A DNA stretch of 64,000 nucleotides from Panicum virgatum. Taxonomy: Eukaryota; Streptophyta; Magnoliopsida; Poales; Poaceae. The stretch spans positions 29,627,249-29,691,248 of the forward strand of contig NC_053141.1 in assembly GCF_016808335.1 (NCBI RefSeq). The letters run 5' to 3'. The notes below the pieces were generated by a model, which was given only the letters and a program-made list of their open reading frames with translations, was not told the origin of the DNA and did no database searches. Positions 53,937 to 64,000 of the stretch are shown here, piece after piece. Position numbers and translations under genes: made by a program. Positions within the stretch are counted from its first letter, which is position 1. Every line of letters starts with the position of its first letter.

Positions 53937-55296
53937 TGTAGCGAAAATGGCCTCTCATGCCATATTTCAATATAATGTTTTGGCGATTGATGACACACAC
54001 AACACTTGGACTAATATATGTGTTAAGATGATCATTATCAGGTTTATAGGTCCAAGGGATGAAAAGATCAAAGATCCTGAAGAAACCAAGTCGAAAAGAT
54101 CAGAACAGAGACAATTTACTATCACCGGTTGAACCGACGATAGGGAAATTGTACTCACCGGTGCAATAGACTCAGAGAAGGCCAAATCAGCAGAGTACAC
54201 CGGTTGAACCGACGATGGTTTCTGAAGCGTCGGTGCAGTTGTCCAGAGACTCCATTTTTGGGGGTTTCTGAGATTACATGCACCGGTTGAACCGACGTTA
54301 GTTTTGAGAGCATCGGTCGATTGATCAAGTAGCCGTTGGAAGACTGTAATGGCTAGTAGAAGGGAAAGTACACTCACCAGTTGAACCGGTGTTGGCAAAC
54401 CTGGAGCGTCAGTTTAACCGACGTTAAGAAATTTTGTCAGCCTTTCCCAACGGCTCTTTTGGGGTGTGTGGGCTATATATACCCCCAAGGCCGGGTCATT
54501 TGAGAGTGCTGGAGTTGCTGAAGCCTACTACACTTGAAGAATACCTCCAACCACCATAGAGCTTCATTGTACATCATATAGGCTTAAGCACACTTGTGAG
54601 AGTGCTTAGTGCTTGTAATAGGGATTAGTTCTTGCGAGAGCTCCCTTGAGAGAAGTCTTGCTGCGGCAAGCATCTTGTGTACTCGTCGTGTGACCCTCCG
54701 ACTTGGTGTGGAGAGGCAACGACACTTTGTGCGGGGAAGGAGACTCCTCTTGGTGAGAAGCTCCAATAGTGAAGACGGTGCCGTTGGTGACGCTTTGAGA
54801 GAGACGGTGGCGGTGGCCTTGTCTTGGTGACTTGGCGCCACTTAGCCTTTGCTTGCCGGAAGCCTTGGTGGCGAATGCAAGACGGTGATCAAGCGAAGAG
54901 ACTTGGCATCACACTTGTTCGTGTTGGACAAGTGGCCGTGGACGTAGGGAGGGACTTGGTGTCCTAACCGAACCATGTTAAATCGTGTGTCTTGGTGTCT
55001 TCACGGGAGTTTGCATATTCTCTCGCTTACCTCTTTACTTACCGTATTACGTTTCCGTATTTGCTCTATCTTGCGTGCCTTTCCTTTCCTAATTAGTTTG
55101 ATTAGGATTGGCTATAGGTTGCAAGTCTTTTAGGGGTAAGTAGAGAGTAGCATAGATAAACCTTAGTCATAACTAGCATGTGTAGGACGTGTTAGGTTTA
55201 TCTTATGCAAATAGATTGAGCCCTAGGATAGAAAGTGATTAGCGACCCTATTCACCCCCTCCCCCTCTAGGGTCGGACACCCCGGTGATCCTTACA
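53937..55296 (+). repeat. 3' LTR of S2
   Basis: Same length as the 5' LTR. One CACCGGTT copy is mutated (CACCAGTT near 54376). Confidence 0.92.
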
Positions 55297-57819
55297 AAGG
55301 GGCACGACGTCGGGCTCCAAGAATACCTTTAGTCGCTGTCCGTTCACCACATATTGGTCACCTTTCACATCCATGATTGTCACCGCTCCCGTGGGTGAAA
55401 CCGAGTGTACGACGTATGGTCCGTCCCATTTGCTTTGCAATTTTCCTTTGCCAAAGAGTTTGAATCTTGAATTGTAGAGTAGGACCTTGTCTCCTTTGAA
55501 TTCCTTGTTTTGTAATCGCTTGTCGTACTATCTCTTCATCCTTTCTTTGTAAATTGTTGCACTATTGTACGCTTTCAATCTTAACTCCTCCAATTTGGTT
55601 ATTTGGATTTTCCTTTTAATTCCAGCGGCTTCCGCATCAAAGTTCATCTCCTTCATCACCCAATATGCCTTATATTCTAGCTCAACCGGCAAGTGGCATG
55701 TTTTTCCATAAATAAATTGATAAGGAGTCATACCAATCGGGGTTTTGTGTGCCGTACGATATGCCCATAGTGCATCATCTAGTCTCTTCGACCAATCTTT
55801 TCCACCTTTTATCACGGTCTTCTATAAAATATCCTTCAATTGCTTATTCGAAGTTTCCGCTTTTCCGTTTGTTTGGGGGTGATAAGCCGTGGACACTCTA
55901 TGTTCAATTCCCAATTTCTTCAAGCATTTACCAAAGTCTTTGCCCGTGAAGTGTGTTCCGCCATCACTTATCAAGATTCTCGGGACACCATATCGAGGGA
56001 AGATAACCGATTTAATCATGTGTATGGACTCCTCCGTTGATGCCTTTCGACATGGCATAGCTTCAACCCACTTTGAAACATAGTCCACCATCACCAATAT
56101 ATGCTCAAACCCATGTGAGTTCACGAATGGTCCCATGAAATCGATTACCCAGACATCAAATAGATCTATTTGCAAGTTGTAGTTCAACGGCATGGCATTC
56201 CTTTGCGAGATATTCCCCGTCCTTTGGCATTTCGGACAAGTCAAAACAAATCTTTTCGCGTCTTCATGCATCTCGGGCCAATAGAATCCACTAGCCCATA
56301 CCTTAGCTTGAGTTCTAAAGTGCCCATAATGTCCTCCATATCCCGACGAGTGACACCTTCTTAGAACTTCTTCACGTTCCTCCCTCGGTATGCATCTTCT
56401 TAGGACTCCATCTTCTCCATATCTATATAAGTATGGTGGATCCCAATAGTATTTTCTTCTTTCCGTGCTCACTCTTTTCTTTGTATTCTTGTCCAAGTGA
56501 TCCAAGGGCATCCCTTTTATTGCCCTTATTATATCATTCATCCAACTATCTTGGTCGAGAATTCTATATAGGTGATCATCTCTCATTTGGTCCTCGATAG
56601 GTTCTTTTCCATCATCTCCATGGTTCATCCTTGATAGGTGGTCGGCCACAACATTCTCTGCCCCTTTCTTGTCCCTTATCTCCACATCGAATTCTTGTAG
56701 CAATATGATCCATTGAATCAAGCGTGGCTTAGCATCTTTCTTGGACAAGAGATACTTGATTGCCGCATGGTCGGTATAAACTATCACCTTTGAATTTACT
56801 ATGTATGATCTGAATTTTTCGAAGGCGAATACCACGACAAGCAATTCTTTCTCCGTTGTTGCATAATTAACTTGGGCTTCATTGAGAGTCTTGCTTGCGT
56901 AGTAGATAGCATTTACCTTCCCCTCTTTCCTTTGTCCAAGAACGGCTCCTACGGCGTAGTCGCTTGCATCACACATGATTTCAAAAGGTAGATTCCAATC
57001 CTGAGGTTGCATGATAGGAGTACTTATGAGAGATCGCTTGAGTGTTTGAAAGGCGTGAAGACAATCACTTTCGAAGGTGTATTCCACATCTTTTTGGAGA
57101 AGTTGTGTCAATGGCTTGGTGATTTTTGAAAAATCCTTTATGAACCTCCTATAGAATCCGGCATGACCGAGGAAGCTCCTCAAAGATTTGATGTCCGTAG
57201 GTAGTGGAAATTTCTCCACGGTTTCTATCTTTGCTTTGTCCACCTCTATCCCTCTCTCGGAGATAACATGACCGAGAACAATTCCTTCTTTCACCATGAA
57301 ATGACACTTCTCCCAGTTAAGCACAAGATCAACCTCTCCACATCTTTTAAGAACTTTCTCCAAATTTGCCAAGCAATTTTCAAAGCTAGTACCATGCATC
57401 GAGAAATCATCCATGAATACCTCCATAATCTCTTCTATGAAATCTGAAAATATAGCCATCATGCACCTTTGAAAAGAAGTGGGCGCATTGCACAATCCAA
57501 AAGGCATCCTCCGATATGCAAAAGTTCCATATGGGCAAGTAAATGTGGTCTTATGTTGATCATCTGGATGAATAGGTATTTGGAAGAATCCCGAGTATCC
57601 ATCAAGGTAACAAAAGTGTGAATGCTTTGCCAACCTTTCTAGCATCTCATCAATGAATAGTAGTGGAAAATGATCCTTCCTTGTTGTCTTATTCAATTTT
57701 CTATAATCGATGCACATCCTCCAGCCCGTGATGGTTCTTTGTGGTATCAATTGCTCCTTCTCATTTTCATAACCGTGAGTCCTCCTTTCTTCGGAACGCA
57801 ATGCACGGGGCTTACCCAT
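55297..57819 (-). pseudogene. B-right pol: reverse transcriptase, RNase H, integrase
   Basis: 57819-55822 carries RT ([21 protein letters not shown]), RNase H ([23 protein letters not shown]), the integrase HHCC motif ([14 protein letters not shown]) and the DDE core ([21 protein letters not shown]). An in-frame TAG (Lys in B-left) ends it after KDIL. 55815-55528 continues in the same frame to a TAG after KERMKR, and the C-terminal domain reads on to the S2 junction. The upstream join to protease is broken by loss of one A in a run near 57773. Its breaks differ from those of B-left. Confidence 0.9.
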
Positions 57820-59455
57820 TCACTATGTGGCACGGGGTATATTATTCCGGCATTCAACAATTTGATAACCTCCTTCTTCACCACATCACACATAGCATGG
57901 CTCAATCTTCTTTGATGCTCTACGACCGGCTTGTATTGCTCCTCGTGTTGTATACGATGTGTGCAAAAAGCGGGGCTAATACCTTTCAAGTCATTAATCG
58001 AGTAGCCGATCACCTTTTTGTGCTTCTTTAATAAATTCAGCAACTTCTCCGTCTCTTCCGGGCTCAATTCGTCGCTAACAATCACCGGGAAAGTCTTGCC
58101 ATCTCCCAAGAATTCATATTTGAATCCCTTGGGGAGCGGCTTCATCTCAACATCGGGCGCACCATCCTCTTCTTGATCTAATTCTTCAATGTCTTCAAAA
58201 TTTTCTTCCTCCAAAATCCCGTGTTGCGGTTTCAACTCTTCCATTGTTTCCACTAGTTCTCCATCTTGATCATCTTGAGCATCCCCATTCTCCAAAGTGC
58301 ATTGGAGAGGATCCCTGAAAGAATCAATGAAACGAATGCTCTCTACCCCTTCGTTATCAAGAGGTAGAGTTGAAGCACGAGACGGTTTTGAATGAAATTC
58401 GAAAGTGCGCTTCTCTCCATCTAGATCAAAAGTGACAGTCCCTTTTCCAACATCTAGAATAGCATTTACTAATTTGAGAAAAAGGTTTTCCAAGGATTAT
58501 GCTTTCATGTTCATCATCACTAGCATTAATCACAAAAAAGTCGGTAGAAATATCATTACCCGCTATAGTAACTTTTAAATTTCTAAGCACTCCTAGCGGT
58601 TTGATTAATCTACCATCTCCCATGATCAATTTAATGATTGTGGCATCTAGGTTCGGTGTTTCATTAAAAAGCATAGCATAAACCTTGGAACTCATCACAC
58701 TAACATGGGCGCCAATGTCACATAAAACATTGCAACATTTTATTCCGTCTATCATGCAATCAACACGAGGTGTGGGTGATGGATTACCTTTGCCTTGATC
58801 GCTTCCAATCGCATATACTTGGGCTATGTGCGCGTAGGGTGATGATTCCGATTTCACTCCCATGATCCTTTTGACCTCCAGCACTTCGTCCAAGTCAATC
58901 TCTTCCTTTTTTTCTTCAAAAAGTTTCCGAATAATATCACCGGCCGATTCCTTGCCAAATGTATATCCCGTGTGATTATCTGGCGAAAAGTCTTTCGCTA
59001 TCACCTTCGCCATTCCTCGCTGATTTGGATGCGGTCTTGCTTTGCCGAACAATCTTCCGAAGTCAATTGGTATCCAATCCATTTGCTCGAATTCCCTTAG
59101 CGATTTGGCGGTGCCCAAGGTTCTTCCTTTCTTTTCCGAGTCGTCTTTCGTTGCACTCCGGATCGACGCTTCTTAATCGTGGTTTGTCTCTATGACTTTC
59201 CCATGCTTCGGTTGTTCTTCCCTCACTTCCGATGTCTCTTTTCTGAAAATTCCAGCAAGCACCCGCACTTGAGATTCTTCCTCGGAGCTTGCCGAACATC
59301 GTTTTTCCCAATCTCTTCGCATGGCCGCACCCTTGCTGATTTTTTGTAAGAGTTGGGTGGCTTCCGTGAGTGTTTTCTCCATGAGATCTCCTCCTGCACA
59401 CATTTGAACAAATTGCATGCACTCGGGGGTTAGGGAAAAATAAAGGGTATGCAAG
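57747..59455 (-). pseudogene. B-right Gag C-terminus and protease
   Basis: Gag text from the T-right junction (LYFSLTPECMQFVQMCAGGD) reads to a TAA near 59175 (Glu in B-left), then on to protease (LCDIGAHVSVMS). A one-base insertion in an A run near 58485 shifts the frame at ILGKPF. The remaining frame (LKLVNAILDVGKGTV, acidic linker, start of [19 protein letters not shown]) reaches 57747. The 5' half of Gag is beyond T-right. Confidence 0.87.
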
Positions 59456-60555
59456 TGTAACACCCTAATTTAAACTTCAGCATTTCTTTAATAAATTTAA
59501 ATGGCTTTATTTAATTTTCCTAAGGTTTATTGTGTTTAGCCTTGCATTTAATTTATTTTTGTTTCGCAAGTAATTAAAACTTGTCTAAGTTTAAAAAATT
59601 TGTGTTGCATTCATGCTGGTGCATACTATTATTTGAGTGTGGTTTGAATTCAAATTTATATTTGAATTCAAACTTAGAAATAGAAGAGAAGAAGAATTAG
59701 AAAAGGAACCCAAAACCAAACTCAACCCTCAACCAGGCCCAACAACCCAACCCGCTAGCACCAGCCCCCTCGCGGCCCACTCCTCCCTTCCCCTTGGGCC
59801 CGCACCTCAGCCCAGCACCTGGCCCAAACCCCTCCACTGCGCCAGGCCCAGCTTTCACGGCCCAACTCGCCACCCCCTGGGCCCGCACATCAGCGCGTCG
59901 CTTGCATCGCCCGCGTCGCCCATCACCCCGCGTCGCTCCCTAGGCCCACACGCTAGCGAGCCAGCGCCGCTTCCTCCCTAACGGCTCGGCCCCGCTTGCC
60001 AGAACCGTCTTCCCCGCGCAGCGCAACTCCCGGTCGAGAATCTCGCCGTGATTCCCCGCCCGGGCACGCACGCCTATGTTGGACCGCCGCCATATAAGTA
60101 GCGCCCTGCGACCCCCCTACATCCCATCTCCCCCAGTGCCGCCATCTCAAACCCTAGCGCCGCCCCTCCGCGCCGCTGTTGCCACCGCTCCCCTGCACCG
60201 CCGTGACCTAGTCCCCTGCAGCACCGGAGCCCCGGCCGAGCAGCTCTCCAGCTCCGCCTCAGATCCAGGGACGACTCCGCGACCGCCACCTCCAACCTCG
60301 ACACGCCGCCGTGCCGGAATTTCACCGGATCTCCCTCACAGGTAACATGGCCCGCCGCCGGAATTTCTCACCTCCGTAGATCGCCGGACCACCCTGAACC
60401 CTCTGGCCTCACCGCAGGGACCCCGCGCATCGATCTACTAGACCAGGAAGCCCGGAGCCGCACGCCTGCGACCCCTCCACGGGCACCGCGTCACCCTCAC
60501 CGCGGGACTTCGCCGACGACGTCCTTCTGCGTCACGACCCGCTGTTTCCCAGCTC

Positions 60556-62626
60556 GGTGAGCTTCCACACCTCCTCAGGCCCCTTTTGTGCTAGTATTGT
60601 TAGGCCGTAGCCCCTGGAGAACCCCGAACGCGCCGCGCCGGTGAGCTCCGCCGCGCAGGGCCGCCGCCGACGCAGCGCGCCCCACTACCAGCCTCCCCGA
60701 GGCCCGCAAAAGCCTCAGGTGGACTACGCGTGTAGCGTAGTCCCCTCCCGACCCGGATCTCGTCCTTTTTGACCCCGGGAAGGCCGGGTATGGCCATCTC
60801 CGGCGCAGCGCCGCCGCGGGGCTCGACTCCGGTGACCCGCGCCGCCGCCATCGCCCCCTTTCAATCTGGTCCATCCGATCCGCAATCAACGGATCAGATT
60901 AGATCCTGCGTACCTCTTCGTTTTGGCGCACACGATCGCGATCCAACGGCCCAGGGCCGTTGACCACGCTAGATACCGGTCAGCGCCGACGTTTTTGCTA
61001 AAGAGCCCTCGGAGTTTTCGGTAATCAACCCGCCGTCCAGTCGCGTGCAAAAGTATTTGCACGTGGGTCCGGTTTTTAACCTTTTAGCCCCTCAGTTCCT
61101 TTAAATTAGTACCCGCAGTCCAGACTTGACGTTTTCGCGTGTTAGACCTCGGATCTTTCTGTTATTTACGTTTAGGCCCTCGATTTTTAGCAGAAAAGTC
61201 CCTTGAACCTTGTTTTTATTACAAATAAGCCCCTGAACCATGTTTTTAGCCTAGATTATGCGTTTTAGCTCCGTTTTAAGCGTTCTTTATGTCCACGCGA
61301 TCGTTGTTATGCGTAGAATAGTTTTAGCTTAGTTTTCTTGCTATTTTTATGTATTGATGTACTATTCCTTAGTGTTAGCATTTGTTTGCATGTATGCTTA
61401 TTGTTGTACTTTGTTTTGGCCATGTGTTCGTGTGTAGACGTTGATCCATCTGAGGAGCCCCAGTACCAGTACCAGGAGCAGCCTTCTTCCGAGCACTTTG
61501 AGCAGCAGCAGGAGTAGTATGAGGAAGGCAAGTATAACATGAACAACCTATCACTTTAAATACATTTTCATACTGCATTTTAATACTGTATGCCTATAAG
61601 GATTTCCTAGCCACTTTATATCCTTTATATATATCCTTTGGGTTGCATTTTGGTTAGTTGTGCTAGGTTGCTGCGCTATAACACACTCTGGTCCTTTTTA
61701 ATTAAATTGATTAATGGTTTACTTGAACTTAATTCTGAGAGTGGCCCTCAGTGTGGATGAGTGGCTCACGTCTCGTTAAAAGACGGTTTTTGTAGAAACA
61801 TAGTTTAGGGGGCCAGCACGGTGCTTAGTGCTTGGTTGGCCACTCTCCATAAGGATCGGTTCATAGAGCGACAACCTGGGACAACAGCGCTACCACAAGG
61901 TTAGAATGGGATAGACTTGGCTTACTAATTAGGTCTTTTTGGTTTGGAGTAACTTACCTGTGGGGCAAGAGTAGTAAGCTTCAATGGTCCCTGCTCCTCT
62001 GGCTTGGTCTGTGCTTGGATTGCGCTCCTGTGCTTGTACCCCCGGAGGTGGGCCCCATCGTCGCCGACCTAACTCTCGCGGTTACGCCTTACCAACGAGA
62101 TTCTTTGTAACGGCCTCGTAGTGAGTCGCTAGTCATCTCACCTAAGGAAGTGTGATGAACCTCTAGCGTAGCTCACGACTTGTGGGTAAAGATGTGCAAC
62201 CTCTGCAGAGTGTAAAACTGGTATACTAGCCGTGCTCACGGTTATGAGCGGCCCAGATCCTCCTTTAGATTAGTGGGGTTGTCTCCTTCCGACGAGGGAG
62301 GTGCCTCTCGGGGTTACCTTGGTGGTTTTGGTTTGGTTCTCAGTAGTAACATGTTTAATCTTGATTAATTACTATGTAACTGGGTTAATGGTAATTCATC
62401 AACTCGTAGTAAATAGCTTTAATAAAATTTTGCCAAGATTAAAAGCTAATACAGTTGAGTCAGCCAACCTTAGAGCCTCATAGTTTGTGTTATACTTGTT
62501 GAGTACAAGTTGTGTACTCACCCTTGCCTCTTCTCTACTTTTTCCTCTTGGCTACGCTACTGCTGCTCAGTTCCTGCCGACACGAGGGAGTTCGCTCAGC
62601 GCTACCAGGACTACGAGGACTTCTAG
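60556..62626 (+). other. Candidate spliced LTR frame in T-right, one in-frame stop
   Basis: Exon end at 60556, exon 61438-61527 (after GTGTGTAG, GC-type donor GAAG|GCAAGT), exon 62571-62626 after a strong CT tract and CTCAG, ending in TAG. Frame and phase are as in R and T-left. The CAG codon of T-left is TAG here (61515-61517), so this copy is broken. VPAD follows the last junction. Confidence 0.45.
62500..62520 (+). promoter_or_regulatory. Hairpin TGAGTACA-loop-TGTACTCA in the T-right LTR
   Basis: A perfect 8-base stem with a 5-base loop, 50 bases before the candidate acceptor at 62570. Identical stem to T-left. Confidence 0.6.
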
Positions 62627-62886
62627 GCGTTCGTCTCCCAGTCGACGTCCCTGTGGCGCCCTGCTTCAGCTTCGGAGAGTCTTTATCGTATTTTGTACCT
62701 CGCTTCCGCTGTATCAGACATTTTGTCATTATTGTAATAAATAACATTCGTATTCGCTTTATTATGTCTATTTACGTGATATGTGCTATGATATATTGTT
62801 CATTCTGTTGTATATACGTGTGACTTGATCCTGGCACGTATATGATTGCTCGGTTTATGTCCTTTTATAAACCGGGTGTTACAGAG

Positions 62887-62899
62887 TGGTATCAGAGCC
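62887..62899 (+). promoter_or_regulatory. Primer-binding site of T-right, initiator Met-tRNA
   Basis: TGGTATCAGAGCC, 3 bases after the LTR. Confidence 0.95.
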
Positions 62900-63454
62900 G
62901 TATCGACTGTAGGACGAAGCCTAGATAGAACTGGTCGAGTTTTAGGACTTCTTCTCTCCAATCCTTGCCTGCTGAAACTATTTTACTATTATACCCCTTG
63001 ACTTCTTTGACTTTTTACCCGTCTTGCCTTGATTTCTCCCTCTGAAGAATAGTTTTCGTAGATTTTGGCCTGAATCAGTCATCTGATCACCATGAGTAAG
63101 CTAGGTGACCCTTTTATAATAATACGGTAGCACGTTTTGCGACGCGTTGTGTTAGTCGAGTCGGATGTTAAACTCGGCTAAGATGTGAAAATTGTCTGCT
63201 TGTTATTATGCTACTTGTTTGATTTGGATTTTTGAATGATTGCATAGCTTAGTAGTTTAAATTTGTTTAAAGAAAATCACTCTGATGTTAAAGTTAACTA
63301 ATTAATAAAATGAGTTAGATCGTTGGGGGTAAAACAGTCCACTCTATCCTATCTACTTTATCATGGCTGAGTCTTTTTCCGCAAAGAGTTATCATATCCA
63401 TCTGAATTTATTCCTGCAATATCCTTACTCATGAAATCTTTTGTCCAAAATCAG

Positions 63455-64000
63455 ATGGTGAACACCAGGCGTGGTTCTGACCAGCAGGGGCAGAACAACC
63501 AGGGTCAGAACACCCAGGGGACCGGGATCCCGATGCCGCCGCCTCTGACTCCGGAGCAGTACTTCCAGCTCCAGATGCAGATGATGGCTACCCTGAACAA
63601 CACTGTTCAGGCTCTTCAGCAGGCTCACACTCAGCCTCCGCCTCCTCCACCACCGCAGCCTCGCGACAGGCGTGCTGAGTTCCTGAGGGGTCACCCGCCG
63701 ACGTTTTCTCACACGTCCGACCGTCTTCAGGCCGACGACTGGCTCCGTGCAGTGGAGCATCAGCTGGACATCGCCCAGTGCGATGATCGGGAGAGAGTTC
63801 TGTACGCAGCAGGACAGCTGCGAGGGGCAGCTTTGGACTGGTGGGAGTCCCACCCAGTTCATGACCACGAGGCTCTCACTTGGCTCCAGTTCAGGGAGCG
63901 TTTCCGCAGCCACAACGTCCCCGCGGGCGTTATGAAGATGAAGCAGAAGGAGTTCCTTGCACTGAAGCAGATAATCATAAATATAATCATTCAGCAGTTT
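63455..64000 (+). CDS. T-right Gag, partial (runs off the window)
   Basis: An open frame from the ATG at 63455 for 182 codons with no stop. It has the Tekay-type start MVNTRRGSDQQGQ, a Gln/Pro-rich linker, then the Retrotrans_gag capsid (FLRGHPPTFSHTSD, ADDWLRAVEHQLDIAQC, YAAGQLRGAALDWWESHP, TWLQFRERFRSHNVPAGVM, KEFLALKQ). From about 63970 the text turns AT-rich and Ile-rich (IINIIIQQF), unlike the Gly/Ser-rich continuation usual after LALKQ. This may be a new insertion or deletion edge. It encodes the particle-forming protein of the element. Confidence 0.88.
   Translation, partial: MVNTRRGSDQQGQNNQGQNTQGTGIPMPPPLTPEQYFQLQMQMMATLNNTVQALQQAHTQPPPPPPPQPRDRRAEFLRGHPPTFSHTSDRLQADDWLRAVEHQLDIAQCDDRERVLYAAGQLRGAALDWWESHPVHDHEALTWLQFRERFRSHNVPAGVMKMKQKEFLALKQIIINIIIQQF

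Larger units (their letters stand above)
49253..55301 (+). mobile_element. Element S2: complete Sirevirus-like Copia retrotransposon without pol
   Basis: LTRs 49258-50617 and 53937-55296 (both 1360 bases, about 30 differences by eye, near 2%) are flanked by AAGGG (49253-49257, 55297-55301). A Met-tRNA primer site, a broken gag, a 1.3-kb region with many purine tracts and a final polypurine tract make up the 3.3-kb interior. Protease, integrase, RT and RNase H are absent, so it is non-autonomous. Multiple purine tracts and palindrome clusters in the LTR are known Sirevirus traits. It is inserted in B-right integrase. Confidence 0.92.
44982..59455 (-). mobile_element. Element B-right: Athila-lineage Ty3 element, interrupted twice
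   Basis: In transcription order: gag from 59455 (5' part cut off by T-right), protease, RT/RNase H/integrase, insertion S2 (49258-55296), end of pol (49193), 3' ORF, non-coding region and 3' LTR (44982-46157). It is the same family as B-left. Its 5' LTR must lie beyond T-right, outside the window. Unlike B-left it shows the 3' half of the family. Confidence 0.88.
59456..62883 (+). repeat. 5' LTR of T-right
   Basis: TGTAACACCCTAATTT to AAACCGGGTGTTACA, 3428 bases. A TATATAAG-like box (CATATAAGTAGC) is at about 60091-60100, after a GC-rich stretch. Splice-like signals: CACAG|GTAACA near 60341, TCG|GTGAGC at 60556, and further ones listed under the candidate frame. Confidence 0.9.
59456..64000 (+). 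mobile_element. Element T-right: Tekay/Del-like Ty3 retrotransposon, cut by window end
   Basis: 5' LTR (59456-62883), Met-tRNA primer site (62887-62899), leader and an open gag that runs off the window. It is inserted in B-right gag with GCAAG (59451-59455) as the left target copy. The LTR is the inverse of the T-left solo LTR. Confidence 0.9.

Overview
The window is nuclear DNA of a grass (Poaceae). The one clear host gene has the GC-rich, short-exon style of grass nuclear genes, and nearly everything else is LTR retrotransposon DNA of grass type, nested several layers deep. No prokaryotic operon, CRISPR array, tRNA or rRNA was recognised.

Layout. 1-4660: minus-strand Athila-like element 'A' (protease, gag, tRNA-Asp primer site, 5' LTR), cut by the window edge and inserted in the integrase of 'B-left'. 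4661-11976: B-left, a minus-strand Athila Ty3 element (pol, protease, gag, primer site, 5' LTR), whose gag is split by a Sirevirus-like solo LTR at 8471-9919 (target duplication TAGGG). 11977-12995 and 24715-25680: the two halves of an unclassified older repeat. Between them, 12996-24714: complete element 'R' (Tekay/Del-like, 3.5-kb LTRs, target duplication ACGAG), with only a reverse-transcriptase fragment and a late zinc-knuckle ORF inside. 25681-28490: gene island with one intact gene, a plastid rubredoxin (RBD1 type, 27214-27819). 28497-33776: a decaying reading frame of unknown identity, split by a 3.4-kb Tekay-like solo LTR 'T-left' (28779-32194, target duplication ACATT). 34271-35795: pseudogene of a grass CCHC zinc-knuckle repeat protein. 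From there the insertions nest: plus-strand element C1 (35796-41406) is cut by C2 (41407-44981), which is cut by B-right (44982-59455). B-right is in turn cut by a complete pol-less Sirevirus-like element S2 (49258-55296, target duplication AAGGG) and by T-right (59456 to the window end), a Tekay-like element whose gag starts at 63455.

How the parts relate. A, B, C1 and C2 share tRNA-Asp-type primer sites. A, C1 and C2 show only gag and protease here, so they look like non-autonomous relatives of pol-bearing Athila elements such as B. All visible coding regions of the elements are broken except gag of T-right (partial), the B-right 3' ORF and the R 3' ORF.

The most interesting signals are (1) a candidate three-exon reading frame inside the LTRs of both R and T, with the same intron phases, GT then GC donors and a shared VPAD motif after the last junction; (2) a perfect hairpin in the last predicted intron of both; (3) a B-left LTR whose promoter segment matches the LTR of another family; (4) a 12-base TATA-containing motif upstream of the 3' ORFs of two different Athila-like elements; and (5) GGCCGGCC-type doublets placed upstream of TATA boxes in several families. 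All comparisons were made by eye.
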